From contig CATXML010000055.1 in the NCBI GenBank assembly GCA_958372035.1, positions 1 through 7,475 of the forward strand: a DNA stretch of 7,475 bases, written 5' to 3'. Position numbers and translations under genes: made by a program. Within the stretch, counting starts at the first letter, position 1. Each line of letters begins with the position of its first letter. The stretch is from an uncultured Collinsella sp. Its GTDB lineage: Bacteria; Actinomycetota; Coriobacteriia; Coriobacteriales; Coriobacteriaceae. Positions 1 to 5,087 of this stretch are shown here, in pieces. A model generated the notes under the pieces. That model did no database searches and was not told the DNA's origin. It worked only from the letters and a program-made list of their open reading frames with translations.

Positions 1-500
1 TCCAGGCCATAGGTGATCTCGACGGGCACGGGGTCGACCTCGATACCGCCCACCTGCTGGAAGTACGTAAACTGCGTGACCTCCATGCCGTTGAGCCAGA
101 CCTCCCAGCCAAGGCCCCAGGCGCCCAGCGTCGGGCTCTCCCAGTCGTCCTCGACAAAACGGACGTCATGGTCGTTGGGGTCCAGGCCAATGGCAGCAAG
201 AGACCCCAGGTAAAGCTCCTGAGCATTAACCGGAGAGGGCTTAATGAGCACCTGGAACTGATAGTAGTGCTGCATGCGGTTAGGGTTCTCGCCGTAGCGG
301 CCGTCGGCGGGACGGCGGCAGGGCTGCGCATAGCAGGTGCGCCATTCGGCGGGACCGAGCGAGCGCAGCGTGGTCGCGGTATGGAAGGTACCGGCACCGA
401 CCTCGGAGTCATAGGGCTGCATAATGACGCAGCCCTGCTCGCCCCAGTACTGCTGGAGGCGCAGGATGATGTCTTGGAAGGAAAGCGATGAAGCGTTCAT
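1..500 (-). CDS. glyQ: Glycyl-tRNA synthetase alpha subunit, partial (3' end beyond left edge)
   Basis: This is the alpha subunit of the alpha2beta2-type glycyl-tRNA synthetase, which forms glycyl-adenylate and charges tRNA-Gly in the cytoplasm together with GlyS. I translated the minus strand from the ATG at 500-498. It gives 166 codons open to the left edge, about 55% of the usual ~300 residues. The match to the family from memory is very strong: [19 protein letters not shown] at residues 19-37, [19 protein letters not shown] at 62-80, and [20 protein letters not shown] at 125-144. Upstream, GAGGGG sits 11 nt before the ATG as a loosely spaced ribosome binding site. The gene follows lepB on the same strand after 59 nt. 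That gap is too short for a glycine T-box, so control by that route is not seen. glyS probably lies further left, outside the window (inference). Confidence 0.97.
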   Translation of the reverse strand, partial: MNASSLSFQDIILRLQQYWGEQGCVIMQPYDSEVGAGTFHTATTLRSLGPAEWRTCYAQPCRRPADGRYGENPNRMQHYYQFQVLIKPSPVNAQELYLGSLAAIGLDPNDHDVRFVEDDWESPTLGAWGLGWEVWLNGMEVTQFTYFQQVGGIEVDPVPVEITYGL

Positions 501-546
501 GCCTCTAATATCCCCTCGTCGAAACGATTACACGGTTAGGTACTGT

Positions 547-552
547 ACTATA
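547..552 (-). promoter_or_regulatory. Weak candidate -10 element upstream of glyQ
   Basis: In the 59-nt gap between lepB and glyQ the minus strand reads TATAGT, five of six matches to the sigma70 -10 consensus. This would give a leader of roughly 40 nt. At 16-18 nt spacing there is no recognisable -35, as the positions read like CGGCGC. It may therefore be a weak or activator-dependent promoter, or chance. No terminator separates lepB from glyQ, so readthrough from the rpsP operon is equally possible. Confidence 0.25.
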
Positions 553-559
553 GCGGTTT

Positions 560-1123
560 TTAGTCGATAGCGCCGATGCGGTTGAGCGGCCAGTAGCGCA
601 CAAGCGCCACAGCGATCAAATCAGAGCGATCGACGGGACCAAAGTAGCGCGAGTCGGCAGAGTTTTCGCGGTTGTCGCCCATCACCCACACGCACCCGTC
701 GGGAACGGTGTAGGGATAACTCACCTGGGCGCCAGGCGCTTGGACCGAAAGCGGCCAGCTCATGCCCGTCGTATAGTCCTCGTCGAGCGCTTGGCCGTCA
801 ACGACCACCTTGCCGTCCTGCAGGTCGACCGTCTGGCCGGCCGTGGCAATAACACGCTTGACAAGAACATCATGCTCGGAAGTGGCATCGGGGTTGTGGA
901 ACACCACGATATCACCCTGTTTGACGGGCTGACCGAGCTCGAGGCTCACCTTTTGTGCCAGGATCTGGTCGCCAATCTCGATCGTGTCCTCCATGGAGCC
1001 GGTGGGTACCACAAAGGGCTCGACCACAAAGGTGCGGATCAGGAAGGTGGCCACGAGCGCGATCGCGATGACCGCGACCCACTCAAAAGCGCCCCTCAAC
1101 GCGGAATGCTGCAATGGAACCAT
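560..1123 (-). CDS. lepB: Signal peptidase I
   Basis: This is a type I signal peptidase, a membrane-anchored serine-lysine protease that cleaves signal peptides from exported proteins on the outer face of the membrane. Counting from the ATG at 1123, there is one hydrophobic segment at about residues 15-34, then PTGSMEDTI with the nucleophile Ser43. KRVIATAGQ supplies the general-base Lys89, and GDNRENSADSR at 149-159 is the conserved C-terminal box. At 187 residues it is the short, single-anchor Gram-positive form. A GTG at 1129 would add two residues, but the ribosome binding site GAGGAG ends only 5 nt before the ATG and would touch the GTG, so the ATG is preferred. That site is formed by the last two Glu codons of trmD, only 2 nt separate the genes, and translation is probably coupled. 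The place directly after trmD is often held by rplS, which is absent here. Confidence 0.96.
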   Translation of the reverse strand: MVPLQHSALRGAFEWVAVIAIALVATFLIRTFVVEPFVVPTGSMEDTIEIGDQILAQKVSLELGQPVKQGDIVVFHNPDATSEHDVLVKRVIATAGQTVDLQDGKVVVDGQALDEDYTTGMSWPLSVQAPGAQVSYPYTVPDGCVWVMGDNRENSADSRYFGPVDRSDLIAVALVRYWPLNRIGAID

Positions 1124-1125
1124 TC

Positions 1126-1884
1126 TCACTCCTCGCTCTGCGAATACGAAGCGTCCAGAATCTCCTGCGCGTATGCGCGCTCCTGGGGCGAAAGCCGTGC
1201 CGTCTCGATCAGGTCGGGACGCCAGCGGCAGGTGCGCTCGATGGCATTCTTACGGCGCCAGGCGTCAACCTTGGCATGGTCACCGCTCACGAGCACCGGC
1301 GGCACGCCCTCGCCGTTGAATTCAGCAGGGCGAGTGTACTGCGCATACTCGAGCAGGCCTCCGTCCTCGGCGGTCGAGAACGACTCGTCGACGTTGCTCA
1401 TCTCGTCACCAAGGGCGCCGGGAATCAGGCGTACGACGGCATCGGCAACGACCATAGCGGGAAGCTCGCCGCCCGTGAGCACGTAATCGCCGATCGACAG
1501 GCGCTCGTCGGCATACGCATAGGCACGCTCGTCGACACCCTCGTAACGGCTGCACACAAACAGCAAGCGCTCGCTTTTGAGCAGGCGCTCGGCCACATGC
1601 TGTGTAAAGGGCTCGCCACAGGGGGTAAAAAACACCACGGTGGGCTTAGGACCCTCGGAGCTAATAGCCTCGATGGCCTCGGCAATAGGCTCGACCTTCA
1701 TGAGCATGCCCTGCCCGCCGCCGTACGGCTCGTCATCGACGGTACGATGGCGGTCGTGCGTCCAGTCGCGCAGGTTATACGCCTTAAAATCAAAAAGGCC
1801 GGCCTTGCGGGCGCGGCCCAAAATCGATGTGGACATGACGGGCTCAAACATCTCGGGAAAGACCGAAAGGGTCTCAATCAGCAT
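1126..1884 (-). CDS. trmD: tRNA (guanine37-N1)-methyltransferase
   Basis: TrmD is a SPOUT (trefoil-knot) enzyme that transfers methyl from S-adenosylmethionine to N1 of G37 in tRNA, preventing +1 frameshifting. At 252 residues it has normal family length. Conserved blocks are THDRHRTVDDEPYGGGQGM at 42-60, CSRYEGVDER at 111-120, the knot loop SIGDYVLTGGELPAM at 130-144, and YTRPAEF near 183-189. The residue that aligns with the catalytic Asp169 of the E. coli enzyme is Glu167 here (DESF instead of EDSF), and four extra residues (roughly STAEDGG) follow. The codons are clearly GAC GAG TCG TTC. The start is well supported: GGGAGGAC lies 5-6 nt before the ATG, in the 10-nt gap after rimM. It is the fourth gene of the rpsP operon. 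Confidence 0.97.
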   Translation of the reverse strand: MLIETLSVFPEMFEPVMSTSILGRARKAGLFDFKAYNLRDWTHDRHRTVDDEPYGGGQGMLMKVEPIAEAIEAISSEGPKPTVVFFTPCGEPFTQHVAERLLKSERLLFVCSRYEGVDERAYAYADERLSIGDYVLTGGELPAMVVADAVVRLIPGALGDEMSNVDESFSTAEDGGLLEYAQYTRPAEFNGEGVPPVLVSGDHAKVDAWRRKNAIERTCRWRPDLIETARLSPQERAYAQEILDASYSQSEE

Positions 1885-1894
1885 GTTGTCCTCC

Positions 1895-2416
1895 CTACTT
1901 GTCCATATCGATCAGGCCGTCCATAACGTGGACGGAAATTGTTCCTGTGTCGGGAAGATCGAGCACAACCTGCTCGATCACGGGAATCAGTACCTCGCCG
2001 TACCGATCACCCTCGACAACCCAAACATCGTTAGCGGGCGTCGACATGATCTCGACGATCGTGCCGAGTGAACCGAAGCGCTCGTCGACCACCTCGCGAC
2101 CCATCAGGTCGGTATAGGCGGCGTCGAGTGAATCGAGCTCAAAATCGTCACGATTTGCCAACACATAGCATCCCGTGATGCCCTCGGCGGCCGTCAAGTC
2201 GTCAATGCCCTCAAACGAGACCAGATCGCCATCGCCCGTATCGGTGACGGACACGACCGTGCAAAAGCGGTCGCGCTTGAGCGCCGGAGGCGTCAGGGCG
2301 ACGCGCATACCCGGCTCTAATACAGAAGGAAGCCCCCGCAGCGGCTGCGCGAGGACCTCCCCCTTCCTTCCGTGCGGCTTGACCACACGGGCGATGTTTT
2401 TGTACTGGGACCTCAA
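1895..2416 (-). CDS. rimM: Ribosome maturation factor RimM
   Basis: RimM binds S19 and helps mature the head of the 30S subunit. The 173 residues have the two expected parts: an N-terminal RimM domain beginning with VVKPHGRKGEV (about residues 11-21), and a C-terminal PRC-barrel with DLMGREVVDERFGSLGTI and the typical VLIPVIEQVV strand. The start is a TTG at 2416-2414. Reading upstream in frame reaches a TAG at 2437-2435 without any ATG or GTG, and the conserved PHG motif leaves little room for a later start, so TTG is chosen. It lies 4 nt after the stop of the KH-protein gene. The only nearby Shine-Dalgarno-like bases (TAGGA) are very close to it and are part of a short hairpin enclosing the TTG. 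Translation is probably coupled and weak, which is inference. Confidence 0.94.
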   Translation of the reverse strand: MRSQYKNIARVVKPHGRKGEVLAQPLRGLPSVLEPGMRVALTPPALKRDRFCTVVSVTDTGDGDLVSFEGIDDLTAAEGITGCYVLANRDDFELDSLDAAYTDLMGREVVDERFGSLGTIVEIMSTPANDVWVVEGDRYGEVLIPVIEQVVLDLPDTGTISVHVMDGLIDMDK

Positions 2417-2421
2417 GGTCC
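2408..2421 (-). promoter_or_regulatory. Short hairpin with the rimM TTG start in its loop
   Basis: The minus strand reads GGACCTTGAGGTCC, a perfect 14-nt inverted repeat. As RNA it can form a 5-bp GGACC/GGTCC stem with a UUGA tetraloop. The first three loop bases are the rimM start codon, and the 5' arm overlaps the only nearby Shine-Dalgarno-like bases. Folding would hide the initiation site until a ribosome finishing the upstream gene opens it. The structure is visible; its regulatory role is inference. Confidence 0.45.
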
Positions 2422-2705
2422 TAGCCCAGAACCTCTACCTCGACAGCAGTGTCGAGGCGAGCGGCCAGTGCACGGGCGAGCGTGCGAATGGCCTTGATGG
2501 TACGGCCACGACGGCCGATGACCTTAGCGACGTCATCCTCGGCGACAGAAACCTCAATCGTAGAGGCGTCATCACCATCAATGACCTCAAGGCTCACGGA
2601 ATCCGGGTCGTCGACGATCTGAACAACGAGATATTCGACGAGATCGGCGATGCGATCTGAGAGCATTGCCTCACCCTCGAGCTGTGCAGCGTCAACCTCA
2701 GGCAC
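2421..2705 (-). CDS. khpA: KH-domain RNA-binding protein (KhpA / YlqC type)
   Basis: This small single-KH-domain RNA-binding protein belongs to the KhpA/YlqC family, which commonly lies between rpsP and rimM. In other Gram-positive bacteria KhpA pairs with KhpB and affects RNA metabolism and cell elongation; that role is carried over by homology. The signature is VIGRRGRTIKAIRTLARAL, whose GRRG loop (residues 64-67 of the long form) is the nucleic-acid-binding GxxG motif. Two starts are possible. The GTG at 2705 has an excellent site, GAGGAG 6 nt upstream, made from the last Glu codons of rpsP, and gives 94 residues. The ATG at 2666 has GAGGG 7 nt upstream and gives 81 residues, closer to the family's 75-80. 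The GTG is reported here. The first 13 residues are acidic and lie outside the KH fold. Confidence 0.9.
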   Translation of the reverse strand: MPEVDAAQLEGEAMLSDRIADLVEYLVVQIVDDPDSVSLEVIDGDDASTIEVSVAEDDVAKVIGRRGRTIKAIRTLARALAARLDTAVEVEVLG

Positions 2706-2708
2706 GAT

Positions 2709-3050
2709 TTACTCCTCGGCGCCCTCAGCGGCCTCAGCGGCAGCCTTAGCGGCCTCGGCCTCTTTGGCGAGCTGCTTCTTGGACTTCTTGACGACGGTCT
2801 CGGTCTTCTCGCCCTCGTTGGCGGCCTTGACCAGAGCGGCGACGGCGTCGGTGAGCTGAGCACCCTTGGACTGCCAGTCGGCAATCTTCTCGAGGTCGAG
2901 GTTGATGGTCTTGGGGGCGGTCATCGGGTTGTAGCGGCCAACCTCCTCGATGATACGACCGTCACGCGGGGCGCGGGAATCGGCGACGACGACACGGTAG
3001 TACGGACGCTTCTTAGCGCCGTGACGAGCAAGGCGAATCTTGACTGCCAA
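2709..3050 (-). CDS. rpsP: 30S ribosomal protein S16
   Basis: S16 is an early-binding 30S protein that stabilises 16S rRNA folding. The start is TTG at 3050-3048: family members begin M-A-V-K-I-R-L, and here the frame reads TTG GCA GTC AAG. A strong ribosome binding site, GGAGGAG, ends 6 nt before the TTG. The frame stays open further upstream, but residues coded before the TTG do not fit the family. The product has 113 residues. The core spans about 1-78, with [28 protein letters not shown] and EEVGRYNPM. It is followed by a ~35-residue Lys/Ala/Glu-rich tail, probably helical or disordered, a kind of extension familiar in actinobacterial S16. It is the first gene of the five-gene operon and sits about 50 nt behind a good promoter. 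Its last two codons, GAG GAG, also form the ribosome binding site of the next gene. Confidence 0.96.
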   Translation of the reverse strand: MAVKIRLARHGAKKRPYYRVVVADSRAPRDGRIIEEVGRYNPMTAPKTINLDLEKIADWQSKGAQLTDAVAALVKAANEGEKTETVVKKSKKQLAKEAEAAKAAAEAAEGAEE

Positions 3051-3069
3051 AGGAAACTCCTCCAACCAA

Positions 3070-3084
3070 GCAGCTTTAGGCTGC
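3070..3084 (-). promoter_or_regulatory. Small hairpin in the rpsP leader
   Basis: The expected leader contains GCAGC CTAAA GCTGC, a perfect 5-bp stem with a 5-nt loop, about 12 nt before the GGAGGAG ribosome binding site. No U-tract follows, so it is not an intrinsic terminator. It could stabilise the mRNA or be a remnant of a ribosomal-protein leader, but a 5-bp stem can also occur by chance. Confidence 0.3.
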
Positions 3085-3106
3085 AACTACAAACAAACAG
3101 TTGAAC

Positions 3107-3135
3107 ATAATACGCCATCGACGCGGGCAGGTGAA
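3107..3135 (-). promoter_or_regulatory. Likely sigma70-type promoter of the rpsP operon
   Basis: The minus strand has TTCACC at 3135-3130 as a -35 (four of six consensus bases), a 17-nt spacer, and TATTAT at 3112-3107 as a -10 (five of six). A transcript would start near 3100 and give a leader of about 50 nt before the TTG of rpsP. This is the best promoter-like match I found on this strand in the divergent region. Confidence 0.65.
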
Positions 3136-3169
3136 GTCCGTGAGACCAACTTCTTCGGTGTAGTCGAGG

Positions 3170-3205
3170 GCAAATCCATATCTTAGACAAGAATTCGGGA
3201 TTTGC
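3170..3205. repeat. 8-bp inverted repeat between rpsP and dinB
   Basis: GCAAATCC at 3170-3177 and GGATTTGC at 3198-3205 are perfect reverse complements separated by 20 nt. The pair lies between the two divergent promoters, and the spacer contains the palindrome GAATTC. It could be a two-half-site operator or a weak stem. Several 8-bp pairs at this spacing are expected by chance over the whole window, so only its position in a control region makes it notable. Confidence 0.4.
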
Positions 3206-3225
3206 AAGCACATACACGCACCCCA

Positions 3226-3249
3226 CATGAGCTGCGCGGTATACTCATG
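3226..3249 (+). promoter_or_regulatory. Candidate dinB promoter (-10 TATACT) within a CATGAG-N12-CTCATG inverted repeat
   Basis: TATACT at 3240-3245 matches five of six bases of the -10 consensus and ends 6 nt before the ATG at 3252. A transcript from it would begin at or next to that ATG and so be leaderless. No convincing -35 is seen at 16-18 nt. The -10 partly overlaps the right arm of a 6-bp inverted repeat, CATGAG at 3226-3231 and CTCATG at 3244-3249, which is well placed for a repressor. It does not match the Gram-positive LexA box (CGAAC-N4-GTTCG) that I would expect for an SOS gene. Confidence 0.4.
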
Positions 3250-3251
3250 AC

Positions 3252-4505
3252 ATGGAAAGACGCGAACATACATACGGTTATGAGGATGCCATGGGCGTCA
3301 CGCCACCTCCCTGGACGGGTCCGGCGGTGGGCCTCATGGACCTCGATGCGTTTTTTGCGAGCGTGGAGATGCTCGATCATCCCGAATGGCGCGGAAAGCC
3401 GCTCATCGTGGGCGGAGACGCCGATTCGCGTGGCGTCGTGTCCACGTGTTCGTATGAGGCACGTCGCTTTGGCGTGCGCTCTGCCATGGCCTCGGCCGAG
3501 GCGCGGCGCTTGTGCCCGCAAGCCATTTGGACGCACGGGCACTTTGATCGCTACCGCGAGGTGAGCGCGCAGGTCATGGCTATTCTTGCCGAGGAGACGC
3601 CGCGCGTTGAGCGCGTATCCATCGACGAAGCCTTTATCGATATCACACCGGGTCGCTTTGCGCCCGAGGACCCACTGCTGGTTGCACGGCGTATAAGCGA
3701 CCGCGTGGCAGCGCTGGGAGTGACGTGCTCCATTGGCGTGGGCTGCAACAAGACGGTCGCAAAGATCGCAAGCGAGCGGGATAAGCCGTTTGGGCTGACC
3801 ATCGTGCGCCCCGGAACCGAGCAGCGCTTTTTGGCCGCGCTGCCGGTATCTGCCATGAGCGGCATCGGGCGCTCGGCCGAGGAGCGACTGCGCCGTATGC
3901 GCATCTACACGCTCGGCGAGCTGTCACGCGCGCCGGAATCCACCTTGGCCTCTATTTTTGGCGTCAACGGCGAACGTATGCGTCAGCGTGCGCTGGGACT
4001 TGAAATCTCCGAAGTCACGAGTCTCGATGAAGAGCGCAAGATCAAGTCGGTCAGCAATGAACGCACCTTTGCGAAAGATTTAACTGAGCGCGGAGACATC
4101 GAAGCGGCGATTGCACTGTTGGGCGAGTCAGTTGGACGCCGCCTGCGCCGTCAGGGACTGACGGGCGGCACGGTAACGCTCAAGCTCAAGTATTCGTATG
4201 GCAGCGGGCGTACGGCACAGCGCCGGCTGCCTCATCCGACCGACGATGAGAACATCTTTGTGGCGGTTGCGCTCGAACTGCTCGACAACATCTGGCAGGA
4301 AGGCATGCATGTGCGTCTGGCGGGTATCGGGATGAGCGACTTTGACCATCAGGGCGGCATCCAGACCGACCTGTTCTGCGAAGTCGACGACCGCGGAGCC
4401 CAATCCAGCGACCGACGCGACCTCTCGGTTGCTATCGACGCCGTCCGAGACAAGTTCGGCGACACCGCCCTATCCTTCGGCCGCCAATCCCGCTTCAACG
4501 ATTAA
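3252..4505 (+). CDS. dinB: DNA polymerase IV (Y-family translesion polymerase)
   Basis: DinB is an error-prone Y-family polymerase that copies past damaged template bases. Numbering from the ATG at 3252 (417 residues), catalytic Asp30 and Asp32 lie in GLMDLDAFFASVEM, Phe35 is the steric-gate residue, and SIDEAFID supplies Asp125 and Glu126. VSTCSYEARRFGVRSAM at 63-79 is the family nucleotide-binding region. Helix-hairpin-helix and little-finger parts follow. QTDLF at 371-375 fits the beta-clamp-binding motif QxxLF. Two starts compete. The ATG at 3252 has no ribosome binding site but sits right after a -10, so the mRNA may be leaderless. The ATG at 3291 has GAGGA 4 nt upstream and gives 404 residues, still ahead of the first conserved strand. 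The gene stands alone, divergent from rpsP and convergent with rsfS, with no SOS box seen. Confidence 0.95.
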   Translation: MERREHTYGYEDAMGVTPPPWTGPAVGLMDLDAFFASVEMLDHPEWRGKPLIVGGDADSRGVVSTCSYEARRFGVRSAMASAEARRLCPQAIWTHGHFDRYREVSAQVMAILAEETPRVERVSIDEAFIDITPGRFAPEDPLLVARRISDRVAALGVTCSIGVGCNKTVAKIASERDKPFGLTIVRPGTEQRFLAALPVSAMSGIGRSAEERLRRMRIYTLGELSRAPESTLASIFGVNGERMRQRALGLEISEVTSLDEERKIKSVSNERTFAKDLTERGDIEAAIALLGESVGRRLRRQGLTGGTVTLKLKYSYGSGRTAQRRLPHPTDDENIFVAVALELLDNIWQEGMHVRLAGIGMSDFDHQGGIQTDLFCEVDDRGAQSSDRRDLSVAIDAVRDKFGDTALSFGRQSRFND

Positions 4506-4517
4506 CCGCCTTTGGGC

Positions 4518-4560
4518 AAAAAGAAAGCCGGGCAGGTACGGAAAACCGCAACTGCCCGGC
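4518..4560 (-). terminator. Intrinsic terminator of the obg–nadD–yqeK–rsfS operon
   Basis: On the minus strand GCCGGGCAG (4560-4552) pairs with CTGCCCGGC (4535-4527). The stem continues inward past one T·C mismatch to CGG/CCG around a TTTT loop, so 14 of 15 positions can pair. The tract TTTCTTTTT (4526-4518) follows directly. It lies 44 nt after the rsfS stop. On the plus strand the hairpin is followed by AAAATGCG, without a T-tract, so dinB transcripts are not clearly ended by it. Confidence 0.9.
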
Positions 4561-4603
4561 AAAATGCGCGAGGCTAACTAAAAGCCCCGTATCAAATGAG
4601 CCA

Positions 4604-5059
4604 CTAGAGGAGGTCGAGGGGGAGCTGGGGGGCGTCACCCCAGAGCTTTTCTAGACGGTAGAAGTCGCGGGCTTCGGGAGTGAAGACGTGAACGACGACC
4701 GAGCCGTAGTCCATGAGCATCCAGGTCTTCTGCTCGCGGCCCTCGATGGAGAACGGATGCTCGCCGCAAGCCGCGGCGACCTTCTCCTCGATCTCGTCGA
4801 CGATAGAATCGACCTGGCGGTTGTTGGTACCGGTGGCAAGCACAAAGTAGTCGCACACGTCGGAAAGCTCGGTCAGGTTGAGCACCTGCACGTCCTCGCC
4901 CTTCTTGTCGTAGGCGGCCTGCGCGGCGGCGCGGGCGACATCCTCGGCGGCGACACCGCTCGCGGACAGCGAGGCGGCGGTGCGGTCGGACGTGGCAACG
5001 AAACTCTTATGCTCCACACCTTCAAGAATCTGCTCGTCAGTCATGGTCTCGTCGGCCAT
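4604..5059 (-). CDS. rsfS: Ribosomal silencing factor RsfS
   Basis: RsfS (RsfA/YbeB/Iojap family) binds uL14 on the 50S subunit and blocks joining with 30S, lowering translation in starvation. The domain covers about residues 38-146 of 151. It begins AAEDVARAAAQAAYDKKGEDV, includes LSDVCDYFVLATGTNNRQVD at 65-84, and has WMLMDYGSVVVHVFTPEAR before the ending FYRLEKLWGDA. The ATG at 5059 is chosen because AGAGG lies 6 nt upstream. A GTG at 5080 would add seven residues but has no ribosome binding site. An N-terminal stretch of ~37 residues precedes the domain, is polar and acidic then Ser/Ala-rich, and has no counterpart in the usual 105-120-residue proteins. No in-frame start was seen between it and the domain, so it looks genuine. 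It is the last gene of its operon, followed by a terminator. Confidence 0.95.
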   Translation of the reverse strand: MADETMTDEQILEGVEHKSFVATSDRTAASLSASGVAAEDVARAAAQAAYDKKGEDVQVLNLTELSDVCDYFVLATGTNNRQVDSIVDEIEEKVAAACGEHPFSIEGREQKTWMLMDYGSVVVHVFTPEARDFYRLEKLWGDAPQLPLDLL

Positions 5060-5087
5060 GGAATACCTCTTTCTAGACACACCCGAG

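Noticed and set aside
501..559. T-box riboswitch upstream of glyQ
   Set aside because: Glycine T-boxes need well over 100 nt with a specifier stem and antiterminator; only 59 nt are available.
740..1926. Long open frames on the plus strand opposite lepB and trmD (about 250-270 codons)
   Set aside because: They are antisense shadows produced by GC-rich codon use. The minus-strand frames encode clear LepB and TrmD motifs, and the plus-strand products show no recognisable domain.
3051..3086. An ATG start for S16 upstream of the TTG
   Set aside because: The extra 12 residues do not match the conserved S16 beginning, and the ribosome binding site lies inside that stretch, just before the TTG.
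3076..3273. Small leftward open frames in the dinB–rpsP gap
   Set aside because: They cross the promoter region, lack ribosome binding sites and have unremarkable sequence; no support for a small protein.
3262..3280. Possible LexA (SOS) box at CGAAC...GGTT in the dinB 5' end
   Set aside because: The half-sites are too far apart and the second is imperfect. It does not fit CGAAC-N4-GTTCG and lies downstream of the first start codon.
4562..4600. Second terminator hairpin (GGCT...AGCC) near the rsfS end
   Set aside because: The stem is only 4 bp and has no T-tract in either direction.
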